Assembly (NCBI GenBank): GCA_017962545.1 | Contig: JAGCVD010000001.1 | Location: forward strand, 1 to 47,289 | DNA: 47,289 bases | Reading direction: 5' to 3' | Source: Bacteroidales bacterium | Lineage (GTDB): Bacteria; Bacteroidota; Bacteroidia; Bacteroidales; P3 | Shown: piece by piece, positions 25,480 to 32,954 of the stretch | Numbering within the stretch: position 1 is the first letter of the stretch | How the letters are laid out: each line of letters starts with the position of its first letter | Notes under the pieces: model-generated | Told to the model about the DNA's origin: nothing | The model's input: the letters and a program-made list of their open reading frames with translations, nothing else | The model's database searches: none | Made by a program: the position numbers and the translations under genes

Positions 25480-26405
25480 TTAGGAAAGACCAATTGCCTG
25501 ATGTGTGGACCGACGGCTGGCGCTGTGAGGCACCGGAACAGGTGCTACAGGTAGGGCGTGGCGAGGAGCGCCATGTGGTGCTGTGCCACCCCGAGGATGC
25601 TCCCATGTTCATGCTCCGTGAAGGGAAGGGTTATAGTATCATGCCCGATGTGGAGCATCTGCGTGTCGAGATGGCTGTGGGTACCCGTCTCTGGCTTTAC
25701 CGTCTGCAGGGCGTCAACACACCCAGCAGGCATCTCACCGAGATGGCTGTCTCCATGCAGGAGGAGGCGCAGCTGGATATGTGCACCGTCACCCTCGGCG
25801 GCGGCCATGTGAGGAACAATGTCGTGGTGCGTATGCAGGGAGAGGGGGGGCACTGTGAGGCCAATGGACTCTATCTGATTGACCGTGAGCAGCAGTGCGA
25901 CAACTATATTTTCGTGGAGCATGCCAAGCCGCATTGCGCAAGTCGCGAACTCTACAAGGGTATCATCGACGACTCTGCACGTGCCCGCTTCAACGGTCAT
26001 GTACTGGTGCAGGATGGTGCCGTCAAGACCGAGGCCTACCAGACCAACCGCAATATACTGCTCACCGACAAGGCCCATGTCGACACCCGTCCGTTCCTGG
26101 AGATATACAACGACGATGTCAAGTGTTCGCACGGTAGCACCATCGGTCAACTCGACGAACAGGCGATGTTTTACCTAATGACGCGTGGTATCGGTCAAAA
26201 GACCGCTGTCACCATGTTGAGTTATGCTTTCTGTGACGAGGTGATACGAGGCATCGCCATTGAGTCCCTGCGCGACGCTGTAGGCGACATGGTCAAGAAG
26301 CGCCTGCATGGCGAGCTGACCTCGTGTGCCGACTGTGCCATTGCATGTAAGAACCCCTGCAACGGTCCCGACGCGCATTTTGAGATAGATACCAGCAAGT
26401 TGTAG
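25476..26405 (+). CDS. sufD: SufD-type Fe-S scaffold, short form with cysteine tail
   Basis: The 309-residue protein has the SufB/SufD beta-helix core ending in YNDDVKCSHGSTIGQLDEQA (211-230), with Cys217 and His219 at the positions used in the SufB-SufD interface. It is much shorter than the usual 400-450 residues, mainly because the N-terminal helical part is reduced. The C-terminus carries Cys284, Cys287, Cys291 and Cys295 in CxxCxxxCxxxC spacing, which could bind a metal or cluster. I call it SufD from its place after sufC; SufB identity is less likely because of size. Confidence 0.85.
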   Translation: MIRKDQLPDVWTDGWRCEAPEQVLQVGRGEERHVVLCHPEDAPMFMLREGKGYSIMPDVEHLRVEMAVGTRLWLYRLQGVNTPSRHLTEMAVSMQEEAQLDMCTVTLGGGHVRNNVVVRMQGEGGHCEANGLYLIDREQQCDNYIFVEHAKPHCASRELYKGIIDDSARARFNGHVLVQDGAVKTEAYQTNRNILLTDKAHVDTRPFLEIYNDDVKCSHGSTIGQLDEQAMFYLMTRGIGQKTAVTMLSYAFCDEVIRGIAIESLRDAVGDMVKKRLHGELTSCADCAIACKNPCNGPDAHFEIDTSKL

Positions 26406-26406
26406 T

Positions 26407-28233
26407 ATGATGCATGGAGTGAAAAGGAGTGCAGAAGGAGTGAAATGGAGTGAAAGGACAATAGCCTTGTCCGGTGCATTTGTCTTTTCACTCCCTCTCA
26501 CTTCCTTTCTTTTCCTTTCACTTCTTTTTTCCATCCTTCCCCTCCAGGCGCAGGATGTGAAACAGGGGGACAAGGCTGCCTATGAGAAGGCTATGGCTTG
26601 TTACGGGAAAAGGCAGTACCGTGATGCGGCGCAGCAGTTGCGGCGCCTTGCAGGCCGCAACCCGCGGTCGGCCGATGTACAGTTCTGGCTCGGCATGACG
26701 GCCGTCAAAGATGGCTTCAATGCCACCGCCATACGACGCTACTTCACTCGTTGTATAGAAATCAGCCCTGACTACCCCGATGCGCTGGCGCACTACTATA
26801 TGGCCGTCATCCATTACACTGATGACCGTTTCGACGATGCCGTTGCCGAGCTTGACCGCTACTTTCTGAGGGTCAATGGTGCTGACAATGCCGCTTGGAT
26901 GGCTGTGTACGAAGAGGCCTCCAACTACCTGTATTGGTCGCAGTTCTTGGCCGGGGCTATGCTCAACAAAGCGCCTTTCGACCCGCAGCCTGTAGAAGGC
27001 GTCAGCTCGCGTCATAACGAGATGCTACCTTATCTCAGCCTCGACGGACAGACATTCTATTACCTCCGTGAGATGCCCGCCAGTAACGAGCGTACCTTCT
27101 ATTCCCGTGAGCTCGAACAGAAGCAGTGGCTCCTCTGCAGCAGCAAGCGCCTCAACGATACATCCTTCAGTAAAGGGGTTGCCCTGTCGGCGCCGTTCAA
27201 CAGCGGCGACCCTGAGGGTAGCGTTACCCTCACTGCCGACGGCACGGAGCTCTACTATTCCATCATCAGAAACAAGGCCGGCTATGCCAATAGCGACATC
27301 TATTGTGTGCGCCGTGTTGGTGGCGTTTGGCAGCAGCCCGAGGCGTTGGGGACACAAGTCAACGGCGACCGCAGTTGGGAATCGCAGCCCACCGTCAGCG
27401 CCGATGGCCAGACGCTGGTTTTCGCCTCCAACCGCAAAGGCGGCTTGGGGGGTATCGACCTCTGGCGGTGCCATCGGTTGAAGAACGGCGACTGGAGCAG
27501 GGCGGAGAACCTGGGTTCCTCCATCAACACCGCAGGTAACGAGAAAGCACCCTTCTTGGCTGCCGACGGTCGCACGCTATATTTCCTCAGCGACGGCTGG
27601 CAGGGCTTCGGCGGCTATGATGTCTATTTTGCCAACCTCGCCGACGTCTACGGCAACCGTCCCACCAACCTCGGTCTACCCATCAACACCGAGGGAGACG
27701 AGCTCAGTCTCGGCGTCACAGCTGACGGTCGTCAGGCTTACTACGCGGCCAAGCAGGAGGGCGCTCGTAGCAGCGATGTCTACCTCTTCGACCTGTACCC
27801 TGCCGCACGTCCCGAGGCCATGCGTCTCTGTCGCATGCACATGGAGCCGGCTCACCGCGACACATTGCTGATGCTCCCTGTGCAGGAGTCTACAGCAGTG
27901 CTCTTCGACGGTCCGTTGCCCACCATCCTGTGTGGCAGGGCCAGAGACCTCGACAACAAGACGGTGGCGCAGGCCGACACCGTTTCTCCGATGAACCTTG
28001 CCGAGCCGCTGGTGCTCGACGCCTTGGCGGCATGGTTGGTGGAACATCCCCGTGTACATCTGTCAATCGAATGCCCCAAGGTGGCCGACGCGCAGGCCGC
28101 CCTTGCGCGCCTGCGTGAGAAAGGCCTGCGCTCCGAGCGTTTCAGCTACCGTGGCGGCACTGACATCTCCCGTCCCCAAATCCGCTTATTATTATCCTCC
28201 AATCACCGACCACCGACCACCGACCACCAATGA
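26407..28233 (+). CDS. PorE-like TPR / PD40 propeller protein
   Basis: The 608-residue protein has a hydrophobic export signal (about 23-46, ending PLQAQ), TPR-like helices (about 50-180), a beta-propeller with PD40 blades (LSLDGQTFYYL, LTADGTELYYS, VSADGQTLVFASNRKGG, LAADGRTLYFLSDG), and a degenerate OmpA-like end (about 535-590). This order recalls PorE, a T9SS anchor at the cell wall, but no lipobox is present and the OmpA part is weak. DNA repeats encode most of the signal peptide and the last ten residues. The stop overlaps the next ATG (ATGA). The start could be 26407 or 26410, or a downstream GTG. Confidence 0.75.
   Translation: MMHGVKRSAEGVKWSERTIALSGAFVFSLPLTSFLFLSLLFSILPLQAQDVKQGDKAAYEKAMACYGKRQYRDAAQQLRRLAGRNPRSADVQFWLGMTAVKDGFNATAIRRYFTRCIEISPDYPDALAHYYMAVIHYTDDRFDDAVAELDRYFLRVNGADNAAWMAVYEEASNYLYWSQFLAGAMLNKAPFDPQPVEGVSSRHNEMLPYLSLDGQTFYYLREMPASNERTFYSRELEQKQWLLCSSKRLNDTSFSKGVALSAPFNSGDPEGSVTLTADGTELYYSIIRNKAGYANSDIYCVRRVGGVWQQPEALGTQVNGDRSWESQPTVSADGQTLVFASNRKGGLGGIDLWRCHRLKNGDWSRAENLGSSINTAGNEKAPFLAADGRTLYFLSDGWQGFGGYDVYFANLADVYGNRPTNLGLPINTEGDELSLGVTADGRQAYYAAKQEGARSSDVYLFDLYPAARPEAMRLCRMHMEPAHRDTLLMLPVQESTAVLFDGPLPTILCGRARDLDNKTVAQADTVSPMNLAEPLVLDALAAWLVEHPRVHLSIECPKVADAQAALARLREKGLRSERFSYRGGTDISRPQIRLLLSSNHRPPTTDHQ
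26416..26526. repeat. 10-bp-period opposed repeat encoding a signal peptide
   Basis: GGAGTG-type units start at 26416, 26426, 26437 and 26447, with a GGAC unit at 26456. Opposed CACTCC/CACTTC-type units start at 26489, 26499, 26509 and 26519, exactly 10 apart. The arms can pair imperfectly; GGACAA (26456-26461) and TTGTCC (26467-26472) form the apex. The second arm reads as Phe, Ser, Leu and Pro codons and supplies residues 27-40 of the PorE-like protein. Confidence 0.7.
28203..28230 (+). repeat. Four heptads at the PorE-like/ABC exporter junction
   Basis: TCACCGA, CCACCGA, CCACCGA and CCACCAA run to the first base of the next ATG. They encode the last residues (NHRPPTTDHQ) of the upstream protein and form the immediate upstream context of the exporter start codon. 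Confidence 0.65.
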
Positions 28234-30077
28234 AGCCCATCCTCCGCATATTCCGCTACCTGCGCCACTTCCCTTGGCAGATAGGATTCAACATATTCTT
28301 CAATGTGTTGCATATCCTCTTCAACCTAGGGTCCTACGTGATGATAGTGCCTTTTGTGGAGTTGCTTTTCGGATTGGGCGACGTCTCCGCGGCGGAACCA
28401 GCCTTCTCCTTTAGCCAGCAGGGACTGGCTGACTGGGCTTTCTGGCATCTCCATGCCTATCGCGACACCCTTGGCCTGTGGCCTTGTCTGCTTATTGTCG
28501 CTGGCGGTTACTTGGCCTGTTCGCTATTGAGCAACCTCTTTCGTTATCTGGCGTTGGTCTTCCTCAGCACCATCCGTAATGGCTTGATAGAACATCTGCG
28601 CAATGACATCTACCGTCGTGTCACCATTCTGCCCATCAGCTACTTCAACCGCAAACGCCGCGGCGACCTCATCAGCCGTATGGCCAACGACCTCTTCGAT
28701 GTGGAGTGGAGCGTGGTGAGTACCCTCCAGTCGCTCGTCAAGGATCCTATCAACGTTATCGTCTTCTCGGTCACGCTGCTCTTTGTCTCGTGGCGTCTCT
28801 TCGTCCTCTTCCTGGTGGTGCTGCCAGTGGGAGTGTGGCTTATAGCCCTCATCGGCAAGAGCCTGAAGCGCAACTCTCAGCAAGGCCAGAACCGCCTGGG
28901 TGTCCTCTTCGCCTGGCTTGATGAGTCGTTGGCCAACCTCCGTGCCGTCAAGTCGTTTGGCCGTGAGGAGCAGCGAGAAAAAGGTTTCCGGCGTATCAAC
29001 GACCACTATACCCGCTCAATGGTGCGTGTCACGCTGCGGCGCGAGCTATCGAGCCCTTTGTCCGAGATTCTCGGCACACTGGCCCTCGTCATTATTCTCA
29101 TCGTGGGCGGTTGGCAGGTTATTGACGGTGTGATACATCCCTCGGTGTTTATCTTTTTCGTTATTGTCTTCGCCCGTCTGATACCACCCATCCAAGCTGT
29201 AGTGAAGGCCTATAACAGCCTGCAGAAAGGCTCTGCCTCGGCGGCGCGTTTCCTTGAGGTGCTTGACGCCGATGAGGTTATCCTCGAGGTTCCCGAAGCC
29301 AAGGTGCTCGACGGATTCCATCACGCGATAGAACTGCATGACGTCACGTTTAGTTACGATGAGGCATCACAGGGATCTGGACAGCGGGAAAGACATATCG
29401 TCCTCAATCATGTCAACCTTACCGTACCCAAGGGCAAGACCGTCGCCCTCGTCGGCCCTTCAGGTGCCGGTAAGAGCACACTGGTGGACCTTCTGCCGCG
29501 TTTCTACGACTGCACCTCTGGCACCATCACTGTTGACGGGATGCCAGTCAAGGAACTTAATATCAACTCGCTGCGGTCGCAGTTCGGCCTCGTCAGCCAG
29601 AACTGTATCCTTTTCAACGATACCGTGGCCAACAACATCTCTTTTGGCTCGGAGCGCTACACTGCCGACGAGATACGCGCCGCCGCCGTGGTGGCCAACG
29701 CTGACGACTTCATCCAGGCGCTTCCTGAAGGTTACAACACCATCATTGGAGACCGAGGGATGAACCTCAGCGGTGGCCAACGTCAGCGTCTCAGCATTGC
29801 ACGCGCCGTGCTGCGCGGCACTCCGATACTGATACTTGACGAGGCTACCTCGGCATTAGACTCCGAGTCGGAGCAACTGGTGCAGCAGGGGCTCGAGGCG
29901 CTGATGCAGGGGCGTACCGCCATCGTTATTGCCCACCGTCTCTCTACCATACGCCATGCCGACCTCATCGTTGTTCTCGACCATGGCCGTATTGTGGAAC
30001 AAGGCACGCATGACGAGCTTTTAGCTGCCGGAGGCATGTATCGGAAACTGGTTGACATGCAGTCCTTTGAAAAATAA
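28230..30077 (+). CDS. ABC exporter, MsbA type (fused membrane and ATPase domains)
   Basis: The 615-residue half-transporter has six membrane helices (about 1-330) and a C-terminal ATPase. Walker A is GPSGAGKS (409-416), signature LSGGQ (513-517) and Walker B LILDEA with D537-E538. The family includes lipid A flippases and drug exporters; the substrate cannot be told. It is translationally coupled to the PorE-like gene by an ATGA overlap. A tRNA-Val with its own promoter follows. Confidence 0.9.
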   Translation: MKPILRIFRYLRHFPWQIGFNIFFNVLHILFNLGSYVMIVPFVELLFGLGDVSAAEPAFSFSQQGLADWAFWHLHAYRDTLGLWPCLLIVAGGYLACSLLSNLFRYLALVFLSTIRNGLIEHLRNDIYRRVTILPISYFNRKRRGDLISRMANDLFDVEWSVVSTLQSLVKDPINVIVFSVTLLFVSWRLFVLFLVVLPVGVWLIALIGKSLKRNSQQGQNRLGVLFAWLDESLANLRAVKSFGREEQREKGFRRINDHYTRSMVRVTLRRELSSPLSEILGTLALVIILIVGGWQVIDGVIHPSVFIFFVIVFARLIPPIQAVVKAYNSLQKGSASAARFLEVLDADEVILEVPEAKVLDGFHHAIELHDVTFSYDEASQGSGQRERHIVLNHVNLTVPKGKTVALVGPSGAGKSTLVDLLPRFYDCTSGTITVDGMPVKELNINSLRSQFGLVSQNCILFNDTVANNISFGSERYTADEIRAAAVVANADDFIQALPEGYNTIIGDRGMNLSGGQRQRLSIARAVLRGTPILILDEATSALDSESEQLVQQGLEALMQGRTAIVIAHRLSTIRHADLIVVLDHGRIVEQGTHDELLAAGGMYRKLVDMQSFEK

Positions 30078-30078
30078 A

Positions 30079-30110
30079 TTTGGCTGTATGCCGGAAAGTG
30101 TGTATTTTTG
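30079..30110 (+). promoter_or_regulatory. tRNA-Val promoter
   Basis: TTTG (30079-30082), a 20-base spacer and TATTTTTG (30103-30110), 17 bases before the tRNA. Confidence 0.8.
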
Positions 30111-30127
30111 CACCCTCAAAAGAAAGC

Positions 30128-30202
30128 GGGAGTATAGCTCAGCTGGTTCAGAGCGCCTGCCTTACAAGCAGGAGGTCACTGGTTCGATCCCTGTTACTCC
30201 CA
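30128..30202 (+). tRNA. tRNA-Val (anticodon TAC)
   Basis: The acceptor GGGAGTA pairs with TACTCCC, the anticodon stem CCTGC/GCAGG encloses CTTACAA with anticodon TAC, and the T loop is TTCGATC. No CCA is encoded. The T stem ACTGG/CCTGT has a T-T mismatch at its third pair. Confidence 0.95.
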
Positions 30203-30206
30203 CATC

Positions 30207-30235
30207 AAGGGAACCTTTGAGGGTTCCTTTTTTTT
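30207..30235 (+). terminator. Terminator after tRNA-Val
   Basis: Stem 30207-30215 with 30222-30230 (one G-T pair), 6-base loop, and a run of eight T beginning within the stem. Confidence 0.88.
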
Positions 30236-30309
30236 GTAGCGTGTCACTGATACGCTACCTTTTAATATCATTTAACAATATAATTCATTAACAATTACCC
30301 GAATAGTTG

Positions 30310-30317
30310 TATTTTTG
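30310..30317 (+). promoter_or_regulatory. -7 box before the lipoprotein gene at 30369
   Basis: TATTTTTG fits the consensus in an A/T-rich upstream region; no convincing -33 box is seen. Confidence 0.6.
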
Positions 30318-30368
30318 CAACATTAAAGTTGAATGAAAAATATTATTATAACCTTAAAAATCAATAAA

Positions 30369-30806
30369 ATGAAGAAAGTTCTGTCTTTTGTTAGCTGCGC
30401 CCTTTTCGTCGCCGCTATGACCGTTGCCTGTGGTCACAAGACCGCTGAAGAGGCTGTTGATTCCACCGTTGAGGCCACCGTCGAGGAAGCCACCGAGGTT
30501 GCTCCCGTCGAGGCTGCTACCATGAGCGATGCCGAGCATGAGGCTATGTTGAACGCCGCCCGCGAGGCTGGCCAGGCCAAGTGCAACTGCTACAAGACCG
30601 ACGCCGCCAGCGTTGAGAGCTGCATCAAGAGCATCATCGCCCAGAGCTACGCCGCCTATCAGGACAACGAGGAGTTCAAAGCCGCTATGGAAGAGGAGTT
30701 CAATAGCTGCGTGAAAGCCAAAGCTACCGCCGCCGTCAAGGATGCCGCCAACGAGGGTATCAAGGCCGGTGCCAACGAGCTCTCCAAGAAGCTTGGCAAG
30801 AAATAA
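30369..30806 (+). CDS. Small Ala/Glu-rich lipoprotein, unknown function
   Basis: The 145-residue protein starts MKKVLSFVSC and has a signal ending MTVAC (Cys21), likely a lipobox. A Glu/Ala/Val-rich linker follows, then a helical domain with Cys in CNCYK (around residue 75), VESCIK and FNSCVK, which could form disulfides. The frame is open 12 codons further upstream, but the lipoprotein start at 30369 is more natural. The N-terminus resembles the lipoprotein at 31827-32195. No family is recognised. Confidence 0.75.
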   Translation: MKKVLSFVSCALFVAAMTVACGHKTAEEAVDSTVEATVEEATEVAPVEAATMSDAEHEAMLNAAREAGQAKCNCYKTDAASVESCIKSIIAQSYAAYQDNEEFKAAMEEEFNSCVKAKATAAVKDAANEGIKAGANELSKKLGKK

Positions 30807-30824
30807 CTTCTTGTAACACCATGG

Positions 30825-30864
30825 AACAGGCCCCACACCTTCAGCGCGTAGGGCCTGTTTCTTT
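30825..30864 (+). terminator. Terminator after the Ala/Glu-rich lipoprotein gene
   Basis: A perfect 9-bp stem AACAGGCCC/GGGCCTGTT (30825-30833 with 30851-30859), 17-base loop and a T-rich run. Confidence 0.8.
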
Positions 30865-30878
30865 TTCTTAATTCGAGA

Positions 30879-31211
30879 ATGAGGAAGATATTATTCTGTT
30901 TGCCACTCGTCCTACTTCTTACGGCCTGTCACCACCAGGTGACACCCCCAGAGGTGCTGCCGCAGGACCGTATGGCCGACTTCCTGACCGACGCTTATCT
31001 TCTGGAGGGTGAATATGCCGTCAGTTCACGGTATCGTTTCGACTCCATCTCCGAAGGTATGCTGCATGCTTACGACAGCATCCTCGACCTTCATGGCACC
31101 ACCATAGAACAGGTGGAGCTTAGTCTAGACTATTATACGCAGCACCTCGACCTCTATCAGGCCATTCAGGACACCGTCGTCGCCCATATCAAGGCGCAGG
31201 ATATCCAATAA
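30879..31211 (+). CDS. DUF4296-type small lipoprotein
   Basis: The 110-residue protein has a lipobox LLTAC (Cys17) and a helical domain with MADFLTDAYLLEGEYAV, close to my recollection of the Bacteroidetes DUF4296 family. Function is unknown. It lies between two terminators, so it is transcribed alone or by read-through. Confidence 0.75.
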   Translation: MRKILFCLPLVLLLTACHHQVTPPEVLPQDRMADFLTDAYLLEGEYAVSSRYRFDSISEGMLHAYDSILDLHGTTIEQVELSLDYYTQHLDLYQAIQDTVVAHIKAQDIQ

Positions 31212-31249
31212 AAAGAGAGGACACGCTAAAATGCGCGTCCTCTCTTTTT
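31211..31249. terminator. Bidirectional terminator between convergent lipoprotein genes
   Basis: A 12-bp stem AAAAGAGAGGAC/GTCCTCTCTTTT (31211-31222 with 31237-31248) with A and T tracts on both sides serves the plus gene and, in reverse, the minus gene ending at 31268. Confidence 0.88.
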
Positions 31250-31267
31250 GTTTTGGTGGAAGATTTC

Positions 31268-31765
31268 TTATTTAACGAGAGGGACAATCTTGGTTGGAGG
31301 CTCTATGACGGAGTCGTTACAATGCATGCGGGTATTTGCCATTTCAGCAGTGTCAATGACTTTAATGGCGCCATTTGAGAAAGGCATCGGGTTGATTGGT
31401 TGGTGTGCTAACCATTGTCCGTCTCTGAGACGCATTTCCACATTGGCACATAAGTGGGGTTGTAAAGGAGTCTTTTTGTGGTAATAAACGACCGCCTGGG
31501 TGTCATCTATATGTACCACCGAGTCGATGGCTGTTGAGGCGGGCGTATTGGAGGCGATGTAGTTGCTGTCAACAATGGTCAGCAAGTGTTTGAAATAGTC
31601 TAACGTATACTTTTGAGTCTCAGGAGTGGCGAGTGGGTAGGCCTCATCAATATTATAGTCAGCCATGGCCTGAATGTATCTTTCAGCATTGTGTCGTAGG
31701 CCTCCGTCGGTTTGGCATGCAGTAATCAGCAGGAGAGCTGCTAGGAATATGAATGTCTTCTTCAT
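31268..31765 (-). CDS. Lipoprotein of unknown function
   Basis: The 165-residue protein has a lipobox LITAC (Cys17). Residues 25-100 (ERYIQAMADYNIDEAYPLAT and DYFKHLL) have the look of the DUF4878/NTF2-like fold, in which a short helix pair precedes a curved sheet. That assignment is tentative. Convergent with the DUF4296 gene; a hairpin lies on its upstream side. Confidence 0.7.
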   Translation of the reverse strand: MKKTFIFLAALLLITACQTDGGLRHNAERYIQAMADYNIDEAYPLATPETQKYTLDYFKHLLTIVDSNYIASNTPASTAIDSVVHIDDTQAVVYYHKKTPLQPHLCANVEMRLRDGQWLAHQPINPMPFSNGAIKVIDTAEMANTRMHCNDSVIEPPTKIVPLVK

Positions 31766-31775
31766 TTTTTAAAAT

Positions 31776-31807
31776 AAAAGTGCGAATGATTACTCATTCG
31801 CACTTTT
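31776..31807 (-). terminator. Hairpin terminator of the minus-strand lipoprotein pair
   Basis: A 14-bp perfect stem (31776-31789 with 31794-31807) with a 4-base loop. On the minus strand a T-containing tract follows. Confidence 0.82.
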
Positions 31808-31826
31808 CTGATGTTTGTAAGACTAC

Positions 31827-32195
31827 TTATTTGCCTTTTTTAGTCTCGGGAGTAGCGGAAGCCTGAGGGTCAACGTTGGTAGGAGTGACTTTCTGCTCAA
31901 CCTTTTTTGCGCTACCCTTGGTGCTTTGGTCAGCGGTACCGACTTTATTCAGGTCGGTCGGTTTGACGGAAGCGGGACTGTTGGTAGCAGTGGTGGTTTT
32001 CTTCGTCACTTTCTTGACCGGCTCCTCGGGAACTACCTCTTCGGCAACTTCCTCGAGAGTGTCAACGACATCTTCGATTACCATTTCCTCGATGGGAGTG
32101 GTGTCCTCGACTACTTCAGTAGCCTTGCTTTTGCAGGCCACCGTGAGGCTCATTGCTACGAGAGCGATGGCTGCGAGTTTGATTGTCTTTTTCAT
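31827..32195 (-). CDS. Low-complexity acidic/Lys-Thr lipoprotein
   Basis: The 122-residue protein has a signal with SLTVAC (Cys21). A Glu/Val-rich stretch (27-60) leads into a Lys/Thr/Ser/Pro-rich tail with no predicted fold. It resembles the lipoprotein at 30369-30806 in the signal and Glu-rich linker. It lies 20 bases downstream of the next minus gene, likely one transcript. Function unknown. Confidence 0.7.
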   Translation of the reverse strand: MKKTIKLAAIALVAMSLTVACKSKATEVVEDTTPIEEMVIEDVVDTLEEVAEEVVPEEPVKKVTKKTTTATNSPASVKPTDLNKVGTADQSTKGSAKKVEQKVTPTNVDPQASATPETKKGK

Positions 32196-32215
32196 TATAT
32201 AGCTCTTCGTTTTGA

Positions 32216-32845
32216 TTATTTGCTAACAGCGGTGAAGGTGTAGTTGTTCACAGTGACGGTCATGTCTTTGGTGTCAGCATCTTCGGCATTGGTGACGAGA
32301 TCCTGGTACCAGGAGGCATAGTCGTACATCGTGGCGGTGAGCACGAAAGAGGCGGTAAGGCTGTTGAGGTCGAAAGCGGTAACAGTCAAGCTAGCGGTCA
32401 CAGGACGCCAGTCGCCACGGTAGACAGTGCCGCCAGTCGAGGTCTGCTGCGAGAAGACGTTAGCCTCAAAATAGTTGATGTCGTAGATGTCCATGTTCTG
32501 CCAGCCATAGTAGGTGTAACCCTCGGCCTGACCGAGAGTTGCTTCGGCGCTATAGGTGCCAGGGGTGGCCTGAACCATGAAATCAACAAAAGGATATTCG
32601 CTGTTGCTGGTTTTGTACAGTGTGTACTCGTTCAGACCGTACTGCTCATAGTTGGCAGTGTAGATGGTGGCCGTAGCGGCGTCCCAAGAGTAGGTGCCGA
32701 GGGTTACATTGGCGACGGTGGTGGGTTGGGGCTGGGGTTCGGGAGTGGGAGTGGGATCGGGGACCTCGGTCTCATCGGGACCACAAGCAACCATCATGCT
32801 GCAAGCGAGGACAGCAATGCCTAAAAGTTTGAAAATGTTCTTCAT
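32216..32845 (-). CDS. Lipoprotein with Pro-rich linker, unknown function
   Basis: The 209-residue protein has a signal with MMVAC (Cys21), then a (Pro-Thr/Glu/Gln)-rich tether (about 26-42) and a beta-rich domain with many Tyr and Thr (VTLGTYSWDAATATIYTA). Its form suits a surface-exposed outer-membrane lipoprotein. No family is recognised. Confidence 0.7.
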   Translation of the reverse strand: MKNIFKLLGIAVLACSMMVACGPDETEVPDPTPTPEPQPQPTTVANVTLGTYSWDAATATIYTANYEQYGLNEYTLYKTSNSEYPFVDFMVQATPGTYSAEATLGQAEGYTYYGWQNMDIYDINYFEANVFSQQTSTGGTVYRGDWRPVTASLTVTAFDLNSLTASFVLTATMYDYASWYQDLVTNAEDADTKDMTVTVNNYTFTAVSK

Positions 32846-32891
32846 TGTTTTTATTGTTTTTGGGGTTAATAATTACATTCCAAATCGGGTG

Positions 32892-32899
32892 CAAAAGTA
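32892..32899 (-). promoter_or_regulatory. -7 box of the minus-strand lipoprotein pair
   Basis: TACTTTTG on the minus strand, about 47 bases before the ATG at 32845. The -33 box is not clear. Confidence 0.65.
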
Positions 32900-32954
32900 C
32901 GAACTTTTTCTGATATAGAAGAAAAAAGTTCGTTTTTTTAATATTTTTTATACT

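Noticed and set aside
30241-30300. AT-rich direct repeat (CATTTAACAAT / CATTAACAATT)
   Set aside because: Only two inexact copies in an A/T-rich promoter region; does not match the other arrays.
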